Below are positions 1-5,438 of a DNA stretch of 8,797 nt, in pieces. Under the pieces are notes generated by a model. That model worked only from the letters and a program-made list of their open reading frames with translations. It was not told where the DNA came from and made no database searches. Position 1 is the first letter of the stretch. Every line of letters begins with the position of its first letter. This DNA is from an uncultured Chloroflexota bacterium (GTDB taxonomy: Bacteria; Chloroflexota; Limnocylindria; Limnocylindrales; CSP1-4): assembly GCA_903928275.1 (NCBI GenBank), contig CAIYQJ010000347.1, positions 1-8,797 of the forward strand, written 5' to 3'. The position numbers were made by a program, and so were the translations under genes.

Positions 1-909
1 GAGGTCCGACAGCAGCGTGCGCGCCGCATCGTGCGCGGTTCGCCGCTCGCGCTCGGAGGCGGTGCGAGCCGCGAGCCTGCGCGTCAGGTCGCCGACGATC
101 GCCTCGGCCTCGCGCGAGCGCTCCAGGGCCGCGTCCACGTCACGGCGCGCGCGGTCCTCGTCCGTCGCCGCGGCCGCGGCTCGCGCGGCGGCCTCGTGCC
201 ACCGTGCATGACCGGCCGCGAGGAGAGCCGCGGCGAGCTCGTCGCCGGCCCGCTCGCGCGACGCCTGCTGCTCCGCCTGCGCCGCGAGCCGGCGCGCCTG
301 GGGCCGGAGCTCCGCGACCAGGTCGGCGACGCGCACGAGGTTCGCCTCGGCCTCGACGAGCTGCTCCTCGGCCCGTCGCCGGCGTCGGTCGTGACGCCGC
401 ACGCCCGCGACCTCCTCGAACAGCGGCCGACGCTCCTCCGGGCGCAGGGCGAGAGCCTGGTCGACCATCCCCTGGCCGATGAACAGGAACGCGTTCTCCG
501 CGAGGTGCGCGCTCTCGAGCAGGTCCTCGAGGTCGCGCAGCCTGACCCGCTGGCGGTTGAGCAGGTACTCGTTCTCGCCCGACCGATAGAGCCTCCGGCC
601 GATCTCGACCGTCCCGTATTCGACCGGCAGCAGCCCGTCGGAGTTGTCGAGGACGAGCGTCACATCGGCCATCCCGATCGCAGCGCGGCGATCCGAGCCC
701 GCGAAGATCACGTCCTCGGAACGGCGCGAACGGAGGGCGCGACCCTGCTCGCCGAGCGCCCACCGGAGGGCGTCGGCGAGGTTGCTCTTGCCCGCGCCGT
801 TCGGGCCGATCACCGCGTTGATCCCGGGTCCCAGCTCGAGGACCGTGCGCTCCGCGAAGGACTTGAAGCCCTGGAGGCGCAGCGCCGTGAGACGGGCGGG
901 CGGCGTCAC
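1..909 (-). CDS. smc: Chromosome segregation protein SMC, N-terminal part (runs off window edge)
   Basis: SMC is the ATPase subunit of the bacterial condensin that, with ScpA and ScpB, compacts and separates chromosomes on the nucleoid. The frame is open for 303 codons to the window edge and lacks the hinge, second coiled-coil arm and C-terminal head. Seen in the translation: GFKSFAER at residues 14-21, the Walker A loop GPNGAGKSN at 35-43, LRWALGEQ at 48-55, EDVIFAGSD at 65-73, the Q-loop segment FIGQG at 143-147, then RPEERR and FEEVAGV before a charged, Ala/Glu/Arg-rich stretch that is the first coiled-coil arm. The segment after LGEQ looks one residue shorter than in Bacillus SMC. The start is GTG at 909, overlapping the rnc stop as GTGA. 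This start places the first strand of the head where the family normally has it. rnc-smc adjacency is the common bacterial order. The identity is secure; only completeness is limited. Confidence 0.96.
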   Translation of the reverse strand, partial: MTPPARLTALRLQGFKSFAERTVLELGPGINAVIGPNGAGKSNLADALRWALGEQGRALRSRRSEDVIFAGSDRRAAIGMADVTLVLDNSDGLLPVEYGTVEIGRRLYRSGENEYLLNRQRVRLRDLEDLLESAHLAENAFLFIGQGMVDQALALRPEERRPLFEEVAGVRRHDRRRRRAEEQLVEAEANLVRVADLVAELRPQARRLAAQAEQQASRERAGDELAAALLAAGHARWHEAAARAAAAATDEDRARRDVDAALERSREAEAIVGDLTRRLAARTASERERRTAHDAARTLLSDL

Positions 910-1685
910 CCTCGCGGGGCGTCCACCCGGGCGATCACAGCCCGGGAGGCGCCATCGTCGTCCGCCGGCGGCCCCGGATCGATGGCCTCCGATTCCAGCG
1001 CGTCGATCGCCTGGGCGGCAGCGGCCGTCTCGGCGATCCGCCGCGACAGGCCCTCCCCCACGCCGAGCTCGCGGCCCTCGAGCGCGACGGCGATCCGGAA
1101 CGTGCGTCGATGATCTGGTCCGCTCACGTCGACGAGGGTGTACTCGGGGCGCTCGCCGCTCCGGTGCTGCGACAGCTCCTGGAGCCGACTCTTGGGGCTC
1201 TTCAGCGTCCGCGTCGGCAGGTCCGCCTCGACCTCCGGCGCGGCGACGCCGAGGAGCCAGTCGCGGGTGGCGTCGTAGCCGAGGTCGAGGTACAGCGCGC
1301 CTGCGACGGCCTCGAAGGCCGACGCGAGGAGCGAGGGCCGGGCGCGACCGCCGAGCTGAGACTCGCCCTCGCCGAGCAGGAGGTCGGCTCCGAGGTCGAT
1401 CCGCGCGGCGAGCCGCGCAAGGCCCACGGAGCTCACGATCGCGGCGCGCCGGGCGGAGAGGACGCCCTCGTCATCGTCCGGGTGACGCCGGAACAGTGCC
1501 TCCGCCACGGCGAGATCGACGACCGCGTCCCCAAGGTACTCGAGGCGCTCGTTGTGGCGCCGCGCCTCGTCGGGGTGCTCGTGCAGGTAGCTGTCGTGAA
1601 CCAGGGCCTCGGCGAGCAGCGCCGGATCGTGGACGCGCAGGCCGAGCCGCGCCGCCAGGCGCGCTGCGTGGTCGAGGGGCTCGAT
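906..1685 (-). CDS. rnc: Ribonuclease III, with probable ATC start
   Basis: RNase III cuts double-stranded RNA and processes the 30S rRNA precursor and some mRNAs. The signature HNERLEYLGDAV lies at residues 44-55 (numbered from the ATC at 1685), with acidic residues E46, E49 and D53. The second metal site reads LLASAFEAVAG around residues 120-130: E125 is present, but the Asp usually three residues before it is Ser122. A double-stranded RNA-binding domain spans about residues 162-233 (KSRLQELSQ; GLSRRIAETAAA), then a short tail. The first ordinary start codon in frame is GTG at 1508, which would delete the signature and 59 residues. No ATG, GTG or TTG occurs in this frame between an in-frame TGA at 1800-1802 and that GTG. 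ATC at 1685 lies four bases after GAGGGG and gives 259 residues, a slightly long but normal size. The gene begins 13 bases after acpP and its stop overlaps smc. The function is secure; the start is inferred. Confidence 0.93.
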   Translation of the reverse strand: MEPLDHAARLAARLGLRVHDPALLAEALVHDSYLHEHPDEARRHNERLEYLGDAVVDLAVAEALFRRHPDDDEGVLSARRAAIVSSVGLARLAARIDLGADLLLGEGESQLGGRARPSLLASAFEAVAGALYLDLGYDATRDWLLGVAAPEVEADLPTRTLKSPKSRLQELSQHRSGERPEYTLVDVSGPDHRRTFRIAVALEGRELGVGEGLSRRIAETAAAAQAIDALESEAIDPGPPADDDGASRAVIARVDAPRG

Positions 1686-1689
1686 GGGG

Positions 1690-1695
1690 CCCCTC
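1690..1695 (-). promoter_or_regulatory. Candidate Shine-Dalgarno sequence for rnc
   Basis: GAGGGG on the minus strand, between the acpP stop and the proposed ATC start of rnc at 1685, with four bases between them. The spacing is shorter than ideal. It matters because it is the only purine-rich element that can support initiation upstream of the catalytic motif of RNase III. Confidence 0.4.
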
Positions 1696-1698
1696 GGG

Positions 1699-1935
1699 TC
1701 AGGAGGCGTGCTCGTCGATGTACTCGACGGCGTCCTGGACGGTGCGGATCCGCTCGGCGTCCTCGTCGGAGATCTCCGTCCCGAACTCCTCCTCGAGGCT
1801 CATGATGAGCTCGACGAGGTCGAGGGAGTCCGCGTTCAGGTCGTCGACGAACGAGGCTTCCGGGGTGACGGCGTCTTCATCGACGCCGAGCTGCTCGACG
1901 ACGATCTTCTTCAGGCGCTCGTATGTGGTGGCCAA
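1699..1935 (-). CDS. acpP: Acyl carrier protein
   Basis: ACP is the small acidic cytosolic protein that carries growing acyl chains on a 4'-phosphopantetheine arm during type II fatty acid synthesis. The 78-residue product has the usual length. The attachment motif DSLDLVEL is at residues 36-43, so Ser37 carries the arm, and the preceding segment FVDDLNAD and the acidic helices fit the family closely. The start is TTG at 1935, preceded by GGAGGGAG at 7-base spacing. No ATG or GTG in this frame lies nearby, and the TTG gives the standard N-terminus (MATTYERLKK). The gene follows nusB after 37 bases and is followed 13 bases later by the proposed rnc start. acpP-rnc-smc is a familiar bacterial order. 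PlsX, encoded two genes upstream of nusB, consumes acyl-ACP, and CoaD further upstream makes the CoA precursor of the prosthetic arm. The stop is TGA followed by C, a context known to be weak for termination in some bacteria. Confidence 0.96.
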   Translation of the reverse strand: MATTYERLKKIVVEQLGVDEDAVTPEASFVDDLNADSLDLVELIMSLEEEFGTEISDEDAERIRTVQDAVEYIDEHAS

Positions 1936-1939
1936 GTGA

Positions 1940-1947
1940 CTCCCTCC
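1940..1947 (-). promoter_or_regulatory. Shine-Dalgarno sequence that fixes the TTG start of acpP
   Basis: GGAGGGAG on the minus strand in the 37-base nusB-acpP gap. It ends four bases before the TTG at 1935 (about seven from the GGAGG core). An ATG just upstream, at 1949-1947, is out of frame with acpP, so this element supports TTG as the true start. Confidence 0.7.
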
Positions 1948-1972
1948 ATGGTCGGTGGCGTGCGCTGCCGGC

Positions 1973-2461
1973 TCACGCTCCGGCGTCCGTCCCCTGGGTG
2001 CTGGCGGCCTCGGCGAGCGTGTCCCTCGAGATCGCTCCGAGTATCCCGTTGACCAGGCGGCGTGCCGGGTCTCCGCTGTAGGTCCTCGCGAGCTCGACCC
2101 ATTCGGCGATCGCCACCCGGGCCGGCGTTGCGGGCGAGTGTAGCACCTCGCCGACGGCCACACGGAGGATCGCGCGGTCGATCGGCGCCATCTGGACGAC
2201 GGGCCAGCGGGGTGCCACGACAGCGATCCGCGCGTCGATCCGATCGCGTCGCGAGACGACAACGGCGACGAGGTCCCGCGCGTAGGCCGCGGCAGCAGGG
2301 TCCGCCTCGGACTCGGCGATGTGGCGCTCGAGGATCGTGGTCGCCGTCCGTTGGCCGAAGTCGGCCTCGAAGACGGCCGCGAGGGCGAGCCGGCGCGCGG
2401 CCTTGTGCGCCGCGACGAGGTCCGCGTGCGCCGTTCGGCCGCCGCCGCGACCGGCGCTCAC
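1973..2461 (-). CDS. nusB: Transcription antitermination factor NusB
   Basis: NusB binds boxA RNA with NusE (ribosomal protein S10) and promotes antitermination and proper folding during rRNA transcription. The product has 162 residues, somewhat longer than the usual 130-150. Characteristic segments are ARRLALAAVFEADFG at about residues 22-36, APIDRAILRVAVGEVLH at 92-108, ARVAIAEWVELARTYSG at 114-130 and RRLVNGILGAI at 134-144. All are diagnostic of the all-helical NusB fold. About 20 Gly/Ala/Arg-rich residues precede the core. No later ordinary start codon precedes the conserved helix, so GTG at 2461 is used, overlapping the stop of the Asp23-family gene as GTGA. An Asp23-family gene next to nusB is also found in Bacillus (yqhY-nusB). 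The C-terminal tail after residue 146 is probably disordered. Confidence 0.94.
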   Translation of the reverse strand: MSAGRGGGRTAHADLVAAHKAARRLALAAVFEADFGQRTATTILERHIAESEADPAAAAYARDLVAVVVSRRDRIDARIAVVAPRWPVVQMAPIDRAILRVAVGEVLHSPATPARVAIAEWVELARTYSGDPARRLVNGILGAISRDTLAEAASTQGTDAGA

Positions 2462-2769
2462 TCGCCGACGCCGTCCACGACGACCGTCACGTCGGCGAGG
2501 TCCAGGCCGAGCAGCCGCTCGACCGTCGCGCTGACAGCGGTGCGGACGTCGCGAGCGACGACGCGGAGATCGTGGCCGGGGCGCGCGATGACGACGACGC
2601 GCACGGCGATGCCATCCGCCCGCGTGCGCACGGAGACGGCCGGCTCGAGCCGCGCGAGGATGGACGGGCCGCCGCGCCCGATGCGGACGACGCCGGGGGC
2701 CGCCACGGCGGACCGGCGGACCATCCGCGCGACCACGGCATGCGCGACGGAGAGCGGCGTGTCGGTCAC
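2458..2769 (-). CDS. Asp23/Gls24 family envelope stress protein
   Basis: This small protein of 103 residues belongs to the Asp23/Gls24 (formerly DUF322) family. Members are small alpha/beta proteins linked to cell-envelope homeostasis; in Staphylococcus Asp23 is membrane-anchored through a partner, and in Bacillus the yqhY copy beside nusB has been tied to control of fatty acid synthesis. Seen here: AVVARMVRRSAVAAPGVVRIG at the N-terminus, matching the usual pattern ending in pGVvgl; a central stretch of alternating hydrophobic residues (IAVRVVVIARPGHDLRVVA); and the C-terminal ADVTVVVDGV that matches the common vnVhVegV ending. There is no signal peptide or membrane segment. The start is GTG at 2769, overlapping the plsX stop as GTGA; its own stop overlaps nusB the same way. 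A position between plsX and nusB-acpP fits a role near lipid synthesis, but this is inference. The family assignment is fairly sure; the function is not. Confidence 0.82.
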   Translation of the reverse strand: MTDTPLSVAHAVVARMVRRSAVAAPGVVRIGRGGPSILARLEPAVSVRTRADGIAVRVVVIARPGHDLRVVARDVRTAVSATVERLLGLDLADVTVVVDGVGE

Positions 2770-3899
2770 GGCTCGCCCCCTTCGGACGCTGCGATGGACG
2801 CCTCCGCGGGGGCAGGTTCCGGGCTCATCGCGGCGCCGGCCCCTGGCCGGTCCCCGGGGAGGCGCCCCGGGCCACCCTCGGCGAAGGCCTCGGCGATGAG
2901 CTCCGGGATGCGGGCCCGGGCAGCGGCTGCGGCGACGGCGACGCCATACCCGATCATCCGCCGCCGCGAGCGGCCGTGCGTGATGAGGACGGTGCCGCGC
3001 ACGCCGAGGAGCGGCGAGCCGCCGAGCCTCTCGTAGTCGAACTTCGCACGGATCCGCGCGATCCCGGGCCGCATGAGCGCATAGGCGATCGGGCCCCGCG
3101 GCGCCCGGCGGAACTCCTCGCGGAGCAGGTCGAAGATGTAGCTCGACAGGCCCTCGAAGAACTTCATCGTCACGTTCCCGAGCATCGCGTCGCAGACGAC
3201 GACGTCCGCCGGATGATGGACGAGGTCCTTGCCCTCGACGTTCCCGATGAAGCGGAGCGTGGAGGCATCGAGGAGCGCGGTGGCGCGCTGCACGCGCGCA
3301 TCGCCCTTGCCCTTCTCCTCGCCCAGGGAGAGGAGGGCCACCGTGGGGGCGGAGACCCCCGCGACCCGTTCTGCGAAGAGCGTGCCCATGTGGGCGTACT
3401 GGTAGAGGTTCTCGCCGGTGGAATCGGGGTTGGCGCCGATGTCGAGGAAGACCATGGGCCCCTTCGACGTGATCAGCTGGACCGCGAGGGCCGGCCGGTC
3501 CACGCCGGGCAGCCGACCCAGCCGCAGGACCGCGGCGGCCATCCCGGCTCCGGTGTGGCCCGCGGTGAGCACCGCGTCGGCGCGGCCCCGTTTCACGAGG
3601 TCCATCGCGACGACGATCGAGGAGTCCTTCTTCGCCCGGAGAGCGGCCGCGGGCGCCTCGTCCATCTCGATGACGGAGCCGGACCGCTCGACGCTGACGT
3701 TCGACGGCAGGGGCCCCCCGGCGGCGGCGCGGATCCGGTCCTCGTCGCCGACGAGGATCACCTCGTCCGACGGCGTCTCCCGGGCGTGGGCGACCGCCCC
3801 GATGACGATCTCGAGCGGCGCGTGATCGCCCCCCATCGCGTCGACGGCGACGCGGACGGGACGCTGGGCGTCCGTGGTGCGGACGCTCGCGAGGTCCAC
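2766..3899 (-). CDS. plsX: Phosphate acyltransferase PlsX
   Basis: PlsX converts acyl-ACP and inorganic phosphate to acyl-phosphate, the acyl donor for PlsY in phosphatidic acid synthesis; it acts at the inner face of the membrane. The product has 377 residues, longer than the usual 330-350 because of a Pro/Ala/Glu/Gly-rich tail of about 35 residues after AEAFAEGG. Family motifs: VAVDAMGGDHAP at residues 17-28, TAGHTGAGMAAA at 112-123 (His where many PlsX have Asn), FLDIGANPDSTGEN at 151-164, VVCDAMLGNVTMKFFEG at 234-250 and GGSPLLGVRGTVLITHG at 293-309. The start is GTG at 3899, five bases after GGAGGT at 3905-3910. The gene lies 32 bases after rpmF, the classic rpmF-plsX pairing, and overlaps the next gene by four bases. 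The substrate carrier ACP is encoded three genes downstream. No fabH, fabD or fabG is in the window. Confidence 0.96.
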   Translation of the reverse strand: MDLASVRTTDAQRPVRVAVDAMGGDHAPLEIVIGAVAHARETPSDEVILVGDEDRIRAAAGGPLPSNVSVERSGSVIEMDEAPAAALRAKKDSSIVVAMDLVKRGRADAVLTAGHTGAGMAAAVLRLGRLPGVDRPALAVQLITSKGPMVFLDIGANPDSTGENLYQYAHMGTLFAERVAGVSAPTVALLSLGEEKGKGDARVQRATALLDASTLRFIGNVEGKDLVHHPADVVVCDAMLGNVTMKFFEGLSSYIFDLLREEFRRAPRGPIAYALMRPGIARIRAKFDYERLGGSPLLGVRGTVLITHGRSRRRMIGYGVAVAAAAARARIPELIAEAFAEGGPGRLPGDRPGAGAAMSPEPAPAEASIAASEGGEP

Positions 3900-3931
3900 G
3901 ACCTACCTCCGCCCTGTCTCCGCGTGCGAGG

Positions 3932-4135
3932 TCAGCGCTCGGATGCGCCCGGCGCGGCGGTCTTGATGCGGAGCACCTGTCGCCCACGGTACCACCCGCA
4001 GTTGGGGCACGCGTGGTGCTGGAGGCGAGGCTGGTGGCAGTGCGAGCACTCGACCAGCTTCGGCGTCGCGAGGGCGGCATGGGCCCGGCGATCGCCCTGC
4101 CGGGCGTGCGAGACCTTCCGCTTGGGGAGACCCAT
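3932..4135 (-). CDS. rpmF: 50S ribosomal protein L32, zinc-ribbon form
   Basis: L32 is a small protein of the large ribosomal subunit. The 67-residue product begins with MGLPKRKVSHAR, the typical bacterial L32 start (usually avPKrKtSkar). It carries two Cys pairs, C30-x2-C33 and C43-x2-C46, that form the zinc ribbon of the zinc-binding paralogue type rather than the zinc-free form. The tail after residue 58 is a short, variable extension. The ATG at 4135 is preceded by AAAGGAG at 4147-4153, 11 bases away, a good complement to the 16S rRNA end though on the long side. The 102-base gap before it is the longest non-coding stretch in the window and shows no strong promoter or terminator. DUF177-rpmF-plsX is a widespread bacterial order. 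The identity is secure. Confidence 0.95.
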   Translation of the reverse strand: MGLPKRKVSHARQGDRRAHAALATPKLVECSHCHQPRLQHHACPNCGWYRGRQVLRIKTAAPGASER

Positions 4136-4237
4136 GGGTCCGGAGGCTCCTTTCGACCCAGCCGACGGCCGGGCGGGATGGTGCGTGCGAGGGGCGCGAT
4201 GGACCGGCCCGCAGGGGACCGGGGCCAGCCGCGAAGT

Positions 4238-4804
4238 CTACCCGGTCCGGCCGCTCTCGTCGACCTCGAACAGGCGCAGCGCCTCCAGCCGCGGGTCGAT
4301 GGGCGCCTCGCCATGGTCGTGGTCTCCGACGGCCAGCTCGCCCCCGCAGACCATGCAGAGCCCCGGACAGTCGGGCCGGCAGACGGGCGCGATGGGCTGG
4401 GCCAGGGAGATCGCGTCCGCCAGGAGCGGCTCGAGGTCGATCTCGTGGTGGTCCGTGAGGCGCACGATCTCCGGGTCCACGCCCGGGTCGAGCGGCGCCC
4501 CCGAGAGCAGGTCGATGCTCGGCAAGGCCTCCTCGTCGATGACGATGGCGATGGGGACCTCGACCGGCGCGAGGCAGCGGACGCAGATCTCGCGCAGCGT
4601 GGTCCGCAGGTGCCCGGTCACGACCAGGCCGCGGTTCGTCCGCGCGAGGCGGATCGAGCCGTCGATCGGCGAGCCCTGCTCGAGGCCGTCGCCGAGGTCC
4701 AGCCGGAGATCGTGGACCTCGATGTCGCGGTGGGCCCCCGGCCCATCGGCGAGGAGGCCGGCGACGTTCTCCTCGAGCGCGGACGCGGAGCGGCGCGCCG
4801 TCAC
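4238..4804 (-). CDS. YceD/DUF177 family protein (rRNA accumulation protein)
   Basis: DUF177 proteins (YceD in E. coli) are encoded next to rpmF in most bacteria and are implicated in 23S rRNA accumulation or processing; the biochemical role is not settled. With the GTG start at 4804 the product has 188 residues, a normal length. Seen: CVRC at residues 74-77, an acidic stretch IDEEALPSID, the segment EIDLEPLLADAISLAQPIAPVC ending at C142, and a C-terminal Cys cluster (C142, C146, C150, C153) in the form PDCPGLCMVCGGEL. This is the family's hallmark and a plausible metal site. GTG at 4804 gives a GTGA overlap with the upstream gene, as at four other junctions here. The alternative is ATG at 4843 in the same frame, adding 13 residues rich in Ala and Pro with only a weak GAGG before it. 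The pairing with L32 supports a role in large-subunit assembly. Confidence 0.88.
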   Translation of the reverse strand: MTARRSASALEENVAGLLADGPGAHRDIEVHDLRLDLGDGLEQGSPIDGSIRLARTNRGLVVTGHLRTTLREICVRCLAPVEVPIAIVIDEEALPSIDLLSGAPLDPGVDPEIVRLTDHHEIDLEPLLADAISLAQPIAPVCRPDCPGLCMVCGGELAVGDHDHGEAPIDPRLEALRLFEVDESGRTG

Positions 4805-5379
4805 CGGCGCCGGGGCTGCGGGGCGGGCTCCAGCGCGCCCCATCCGGTGTCCTCGACGGGGACCTCGGTCGCGGCGACGGCGAGGTCCTCCTCGGCGTAG
4901 TTCCCGGGCTCGAGGTCGGGCGCGCGGAGCTGGACCCGCCGCTCGTCGAGGAGCGCGATGCCGCGCTTGATCCCCTGGAGCGTGCGCACCACCTCCCCCT
5001 CGAGCGCGATGAGGATGGACGCCGCGTACTCGTCGGCGCCCGCGCGGATGTCCTCGGCGTCCGCCTCGGCGGCCTCGATGATCCGTGCGCTCTCCTCCTG
5101 CGCCGCGCGCGTGAGCTCGCGCTCCTCGATGAGGAACGCCGCCTGCTCCTGTGCGCGGCCGATGATGTCCTCGGCCTCGCGCTGGGCCCGCTCGATGATC
5201 CGCTCGCCCTCGGAGCTGATCCGGCGGGCCGCCTGGACCTCCTCGGGGATCGCGTGGCGGAGCTCGTCGATGAGGTCGAGGGCGGCGGCCTGGTCGACGA
5301 CGACGTTCGTCGTCAGCGGCAGCTTCCGCCCGTTCGCGACCATCGATTCGAGCCGCTCGACGAAGAACATGATGTCGAT
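4801..5379 (-). CDS. DivIVA-like coiled-coil protein of unknown function
   Basis: From the ATC at 5379 this is a protein of 192 residues. After a short N-terminal segment (about residues 1-40, FFVERLESMVANGRKLPLT), LDLIDELRHAIPEEVQAAR leads into a long, Glu/Ala/Arg-rich helix (about 45-143) with repeats of the type AQREAEDIIGRAQEQA, then a disordered acidic and Pro-rich tail. There is no signal peptide or membrane segment. Such proteins are often labelled DivIVA-like, ATP synthase subunit B/H-like or simply ATPase because of the coiled coil; no nucleotide-binding motif is present, so that last label is not supported. A similar gene sits beside the DUF177 gene in mycobacteria (Rv2927c, from memory). 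The start is uncertain: GTG at 5400 has no Shine-Dalgarno before it, ATG at 5370 is 17 bases from GGAGG, and ATC at 5379 is eight bases from it and gives Met-Asp-Ile. It may act in cell division or envelope growth, by analogy only. Confidence 0.78.
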   Translation of the reverse strand: MDIMFFVERLESMVANGRKLPLTTNVVVDQAAALDLIDELRHAIPEEVQAARRISSEGERIIERAQREAEDIIGRAQEQAAFLIEERELTRAAQEESARIIEAAEADAEDIRAGADEYAASILIALEGEVVRTLQGIKRGIALLDERRVQLRAPDLEPGNYAEEDLAVAATEVPVEDTGWGALEPAPQPRRR

Positions 5380-5387
5380 GGCCCGGC

Positions 5388-5394
5388 CCTCCTC
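5388..5394 (-). promoter_or_regulatory. Strong Shine-Dalgarno sequence before the coiled-coil gene
   Basis: GAGGAGG on the minus strand, downstream of the GTG at 5400 and eight bases before the in-frame ATC at 5379. Its position argues against the GTG as the start and favours ATC; the ATG at 5370 is 17 bases away, beyond the usual spacing. Confidence 0.5.
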
Positions 5395-5410
5395 ACCCAC
5401 GTCGGCCCGC

Positions 5411-5425
5411 GCCGTCGTCGACGGC
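5411..5425 (-). other. Short perfect hairpin between coaD and the coiled-coil gene
   Basis: On the minus strand GCCGTC-GAC-GACGGC forms a 6-bp all-matched stem with a three-base loop in the 38-base gap after coaD. No run of T follows, so it is not a standard intrinsic terminator. It could be a weak pause site or mRNA end-protecting structure, or chance in GC-rich DNA. Confidence 0.25.
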
Positions 5426-5438
5426 CCGGATCCCCGCT

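Noticed and set aside
140..763. Minus-strand frame of 207 codons inside smc, plus several plus-strand frames covering 17-1939
   Set aside because: The SMC head motifs read through this region in a different minus-strand frame without a stop, and the other frames show only biased composition.
906..1508. RNase III as a shortened 200-residue protein from GTG at 1508
   Set aside because: This would remove E46, E49, D53 and the first helices, although the upstream sequence matches the family without gaps; the gene is better read as full length with an unusual start, not as broken.
4136..4237. Intergenic DNA before rpmF examined for a terminator, attenuator or riboswitch
   Set aside because: Only short GC-rich partial pairings (for example GGCCC with GGGCC across an 11-base loop) and no T-tract; nothing distinguishes them from chance.
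4235..4263. Possible internal promoter before rpmF: TCGACG, 17 bases, TAGACT on the minus strand
   Set aside because: Each hexamer matches the consensus at only four of six positions and the elements lie at the end of the DUF177 gene; the match is too weak to report as a promoter.
2458..4314. Minus-strand open frame of 618 codons that ends as the Asp23-family gene
   Set aside because: Only the last 103 codons are real. The rest is a shadow of plsX, rpmF and the end of the DUF177 gene.
2976..4970. Long open frame of 664 codons on the plus strand opposite plsX, rpmF and the DUF177 gene
   Set aside because: It is antisense to three clearly conserved genes, its translation is Arg/Gly/Asp-rich low-complexity sequence with no motif, and such frames are expected from high third-position GC.
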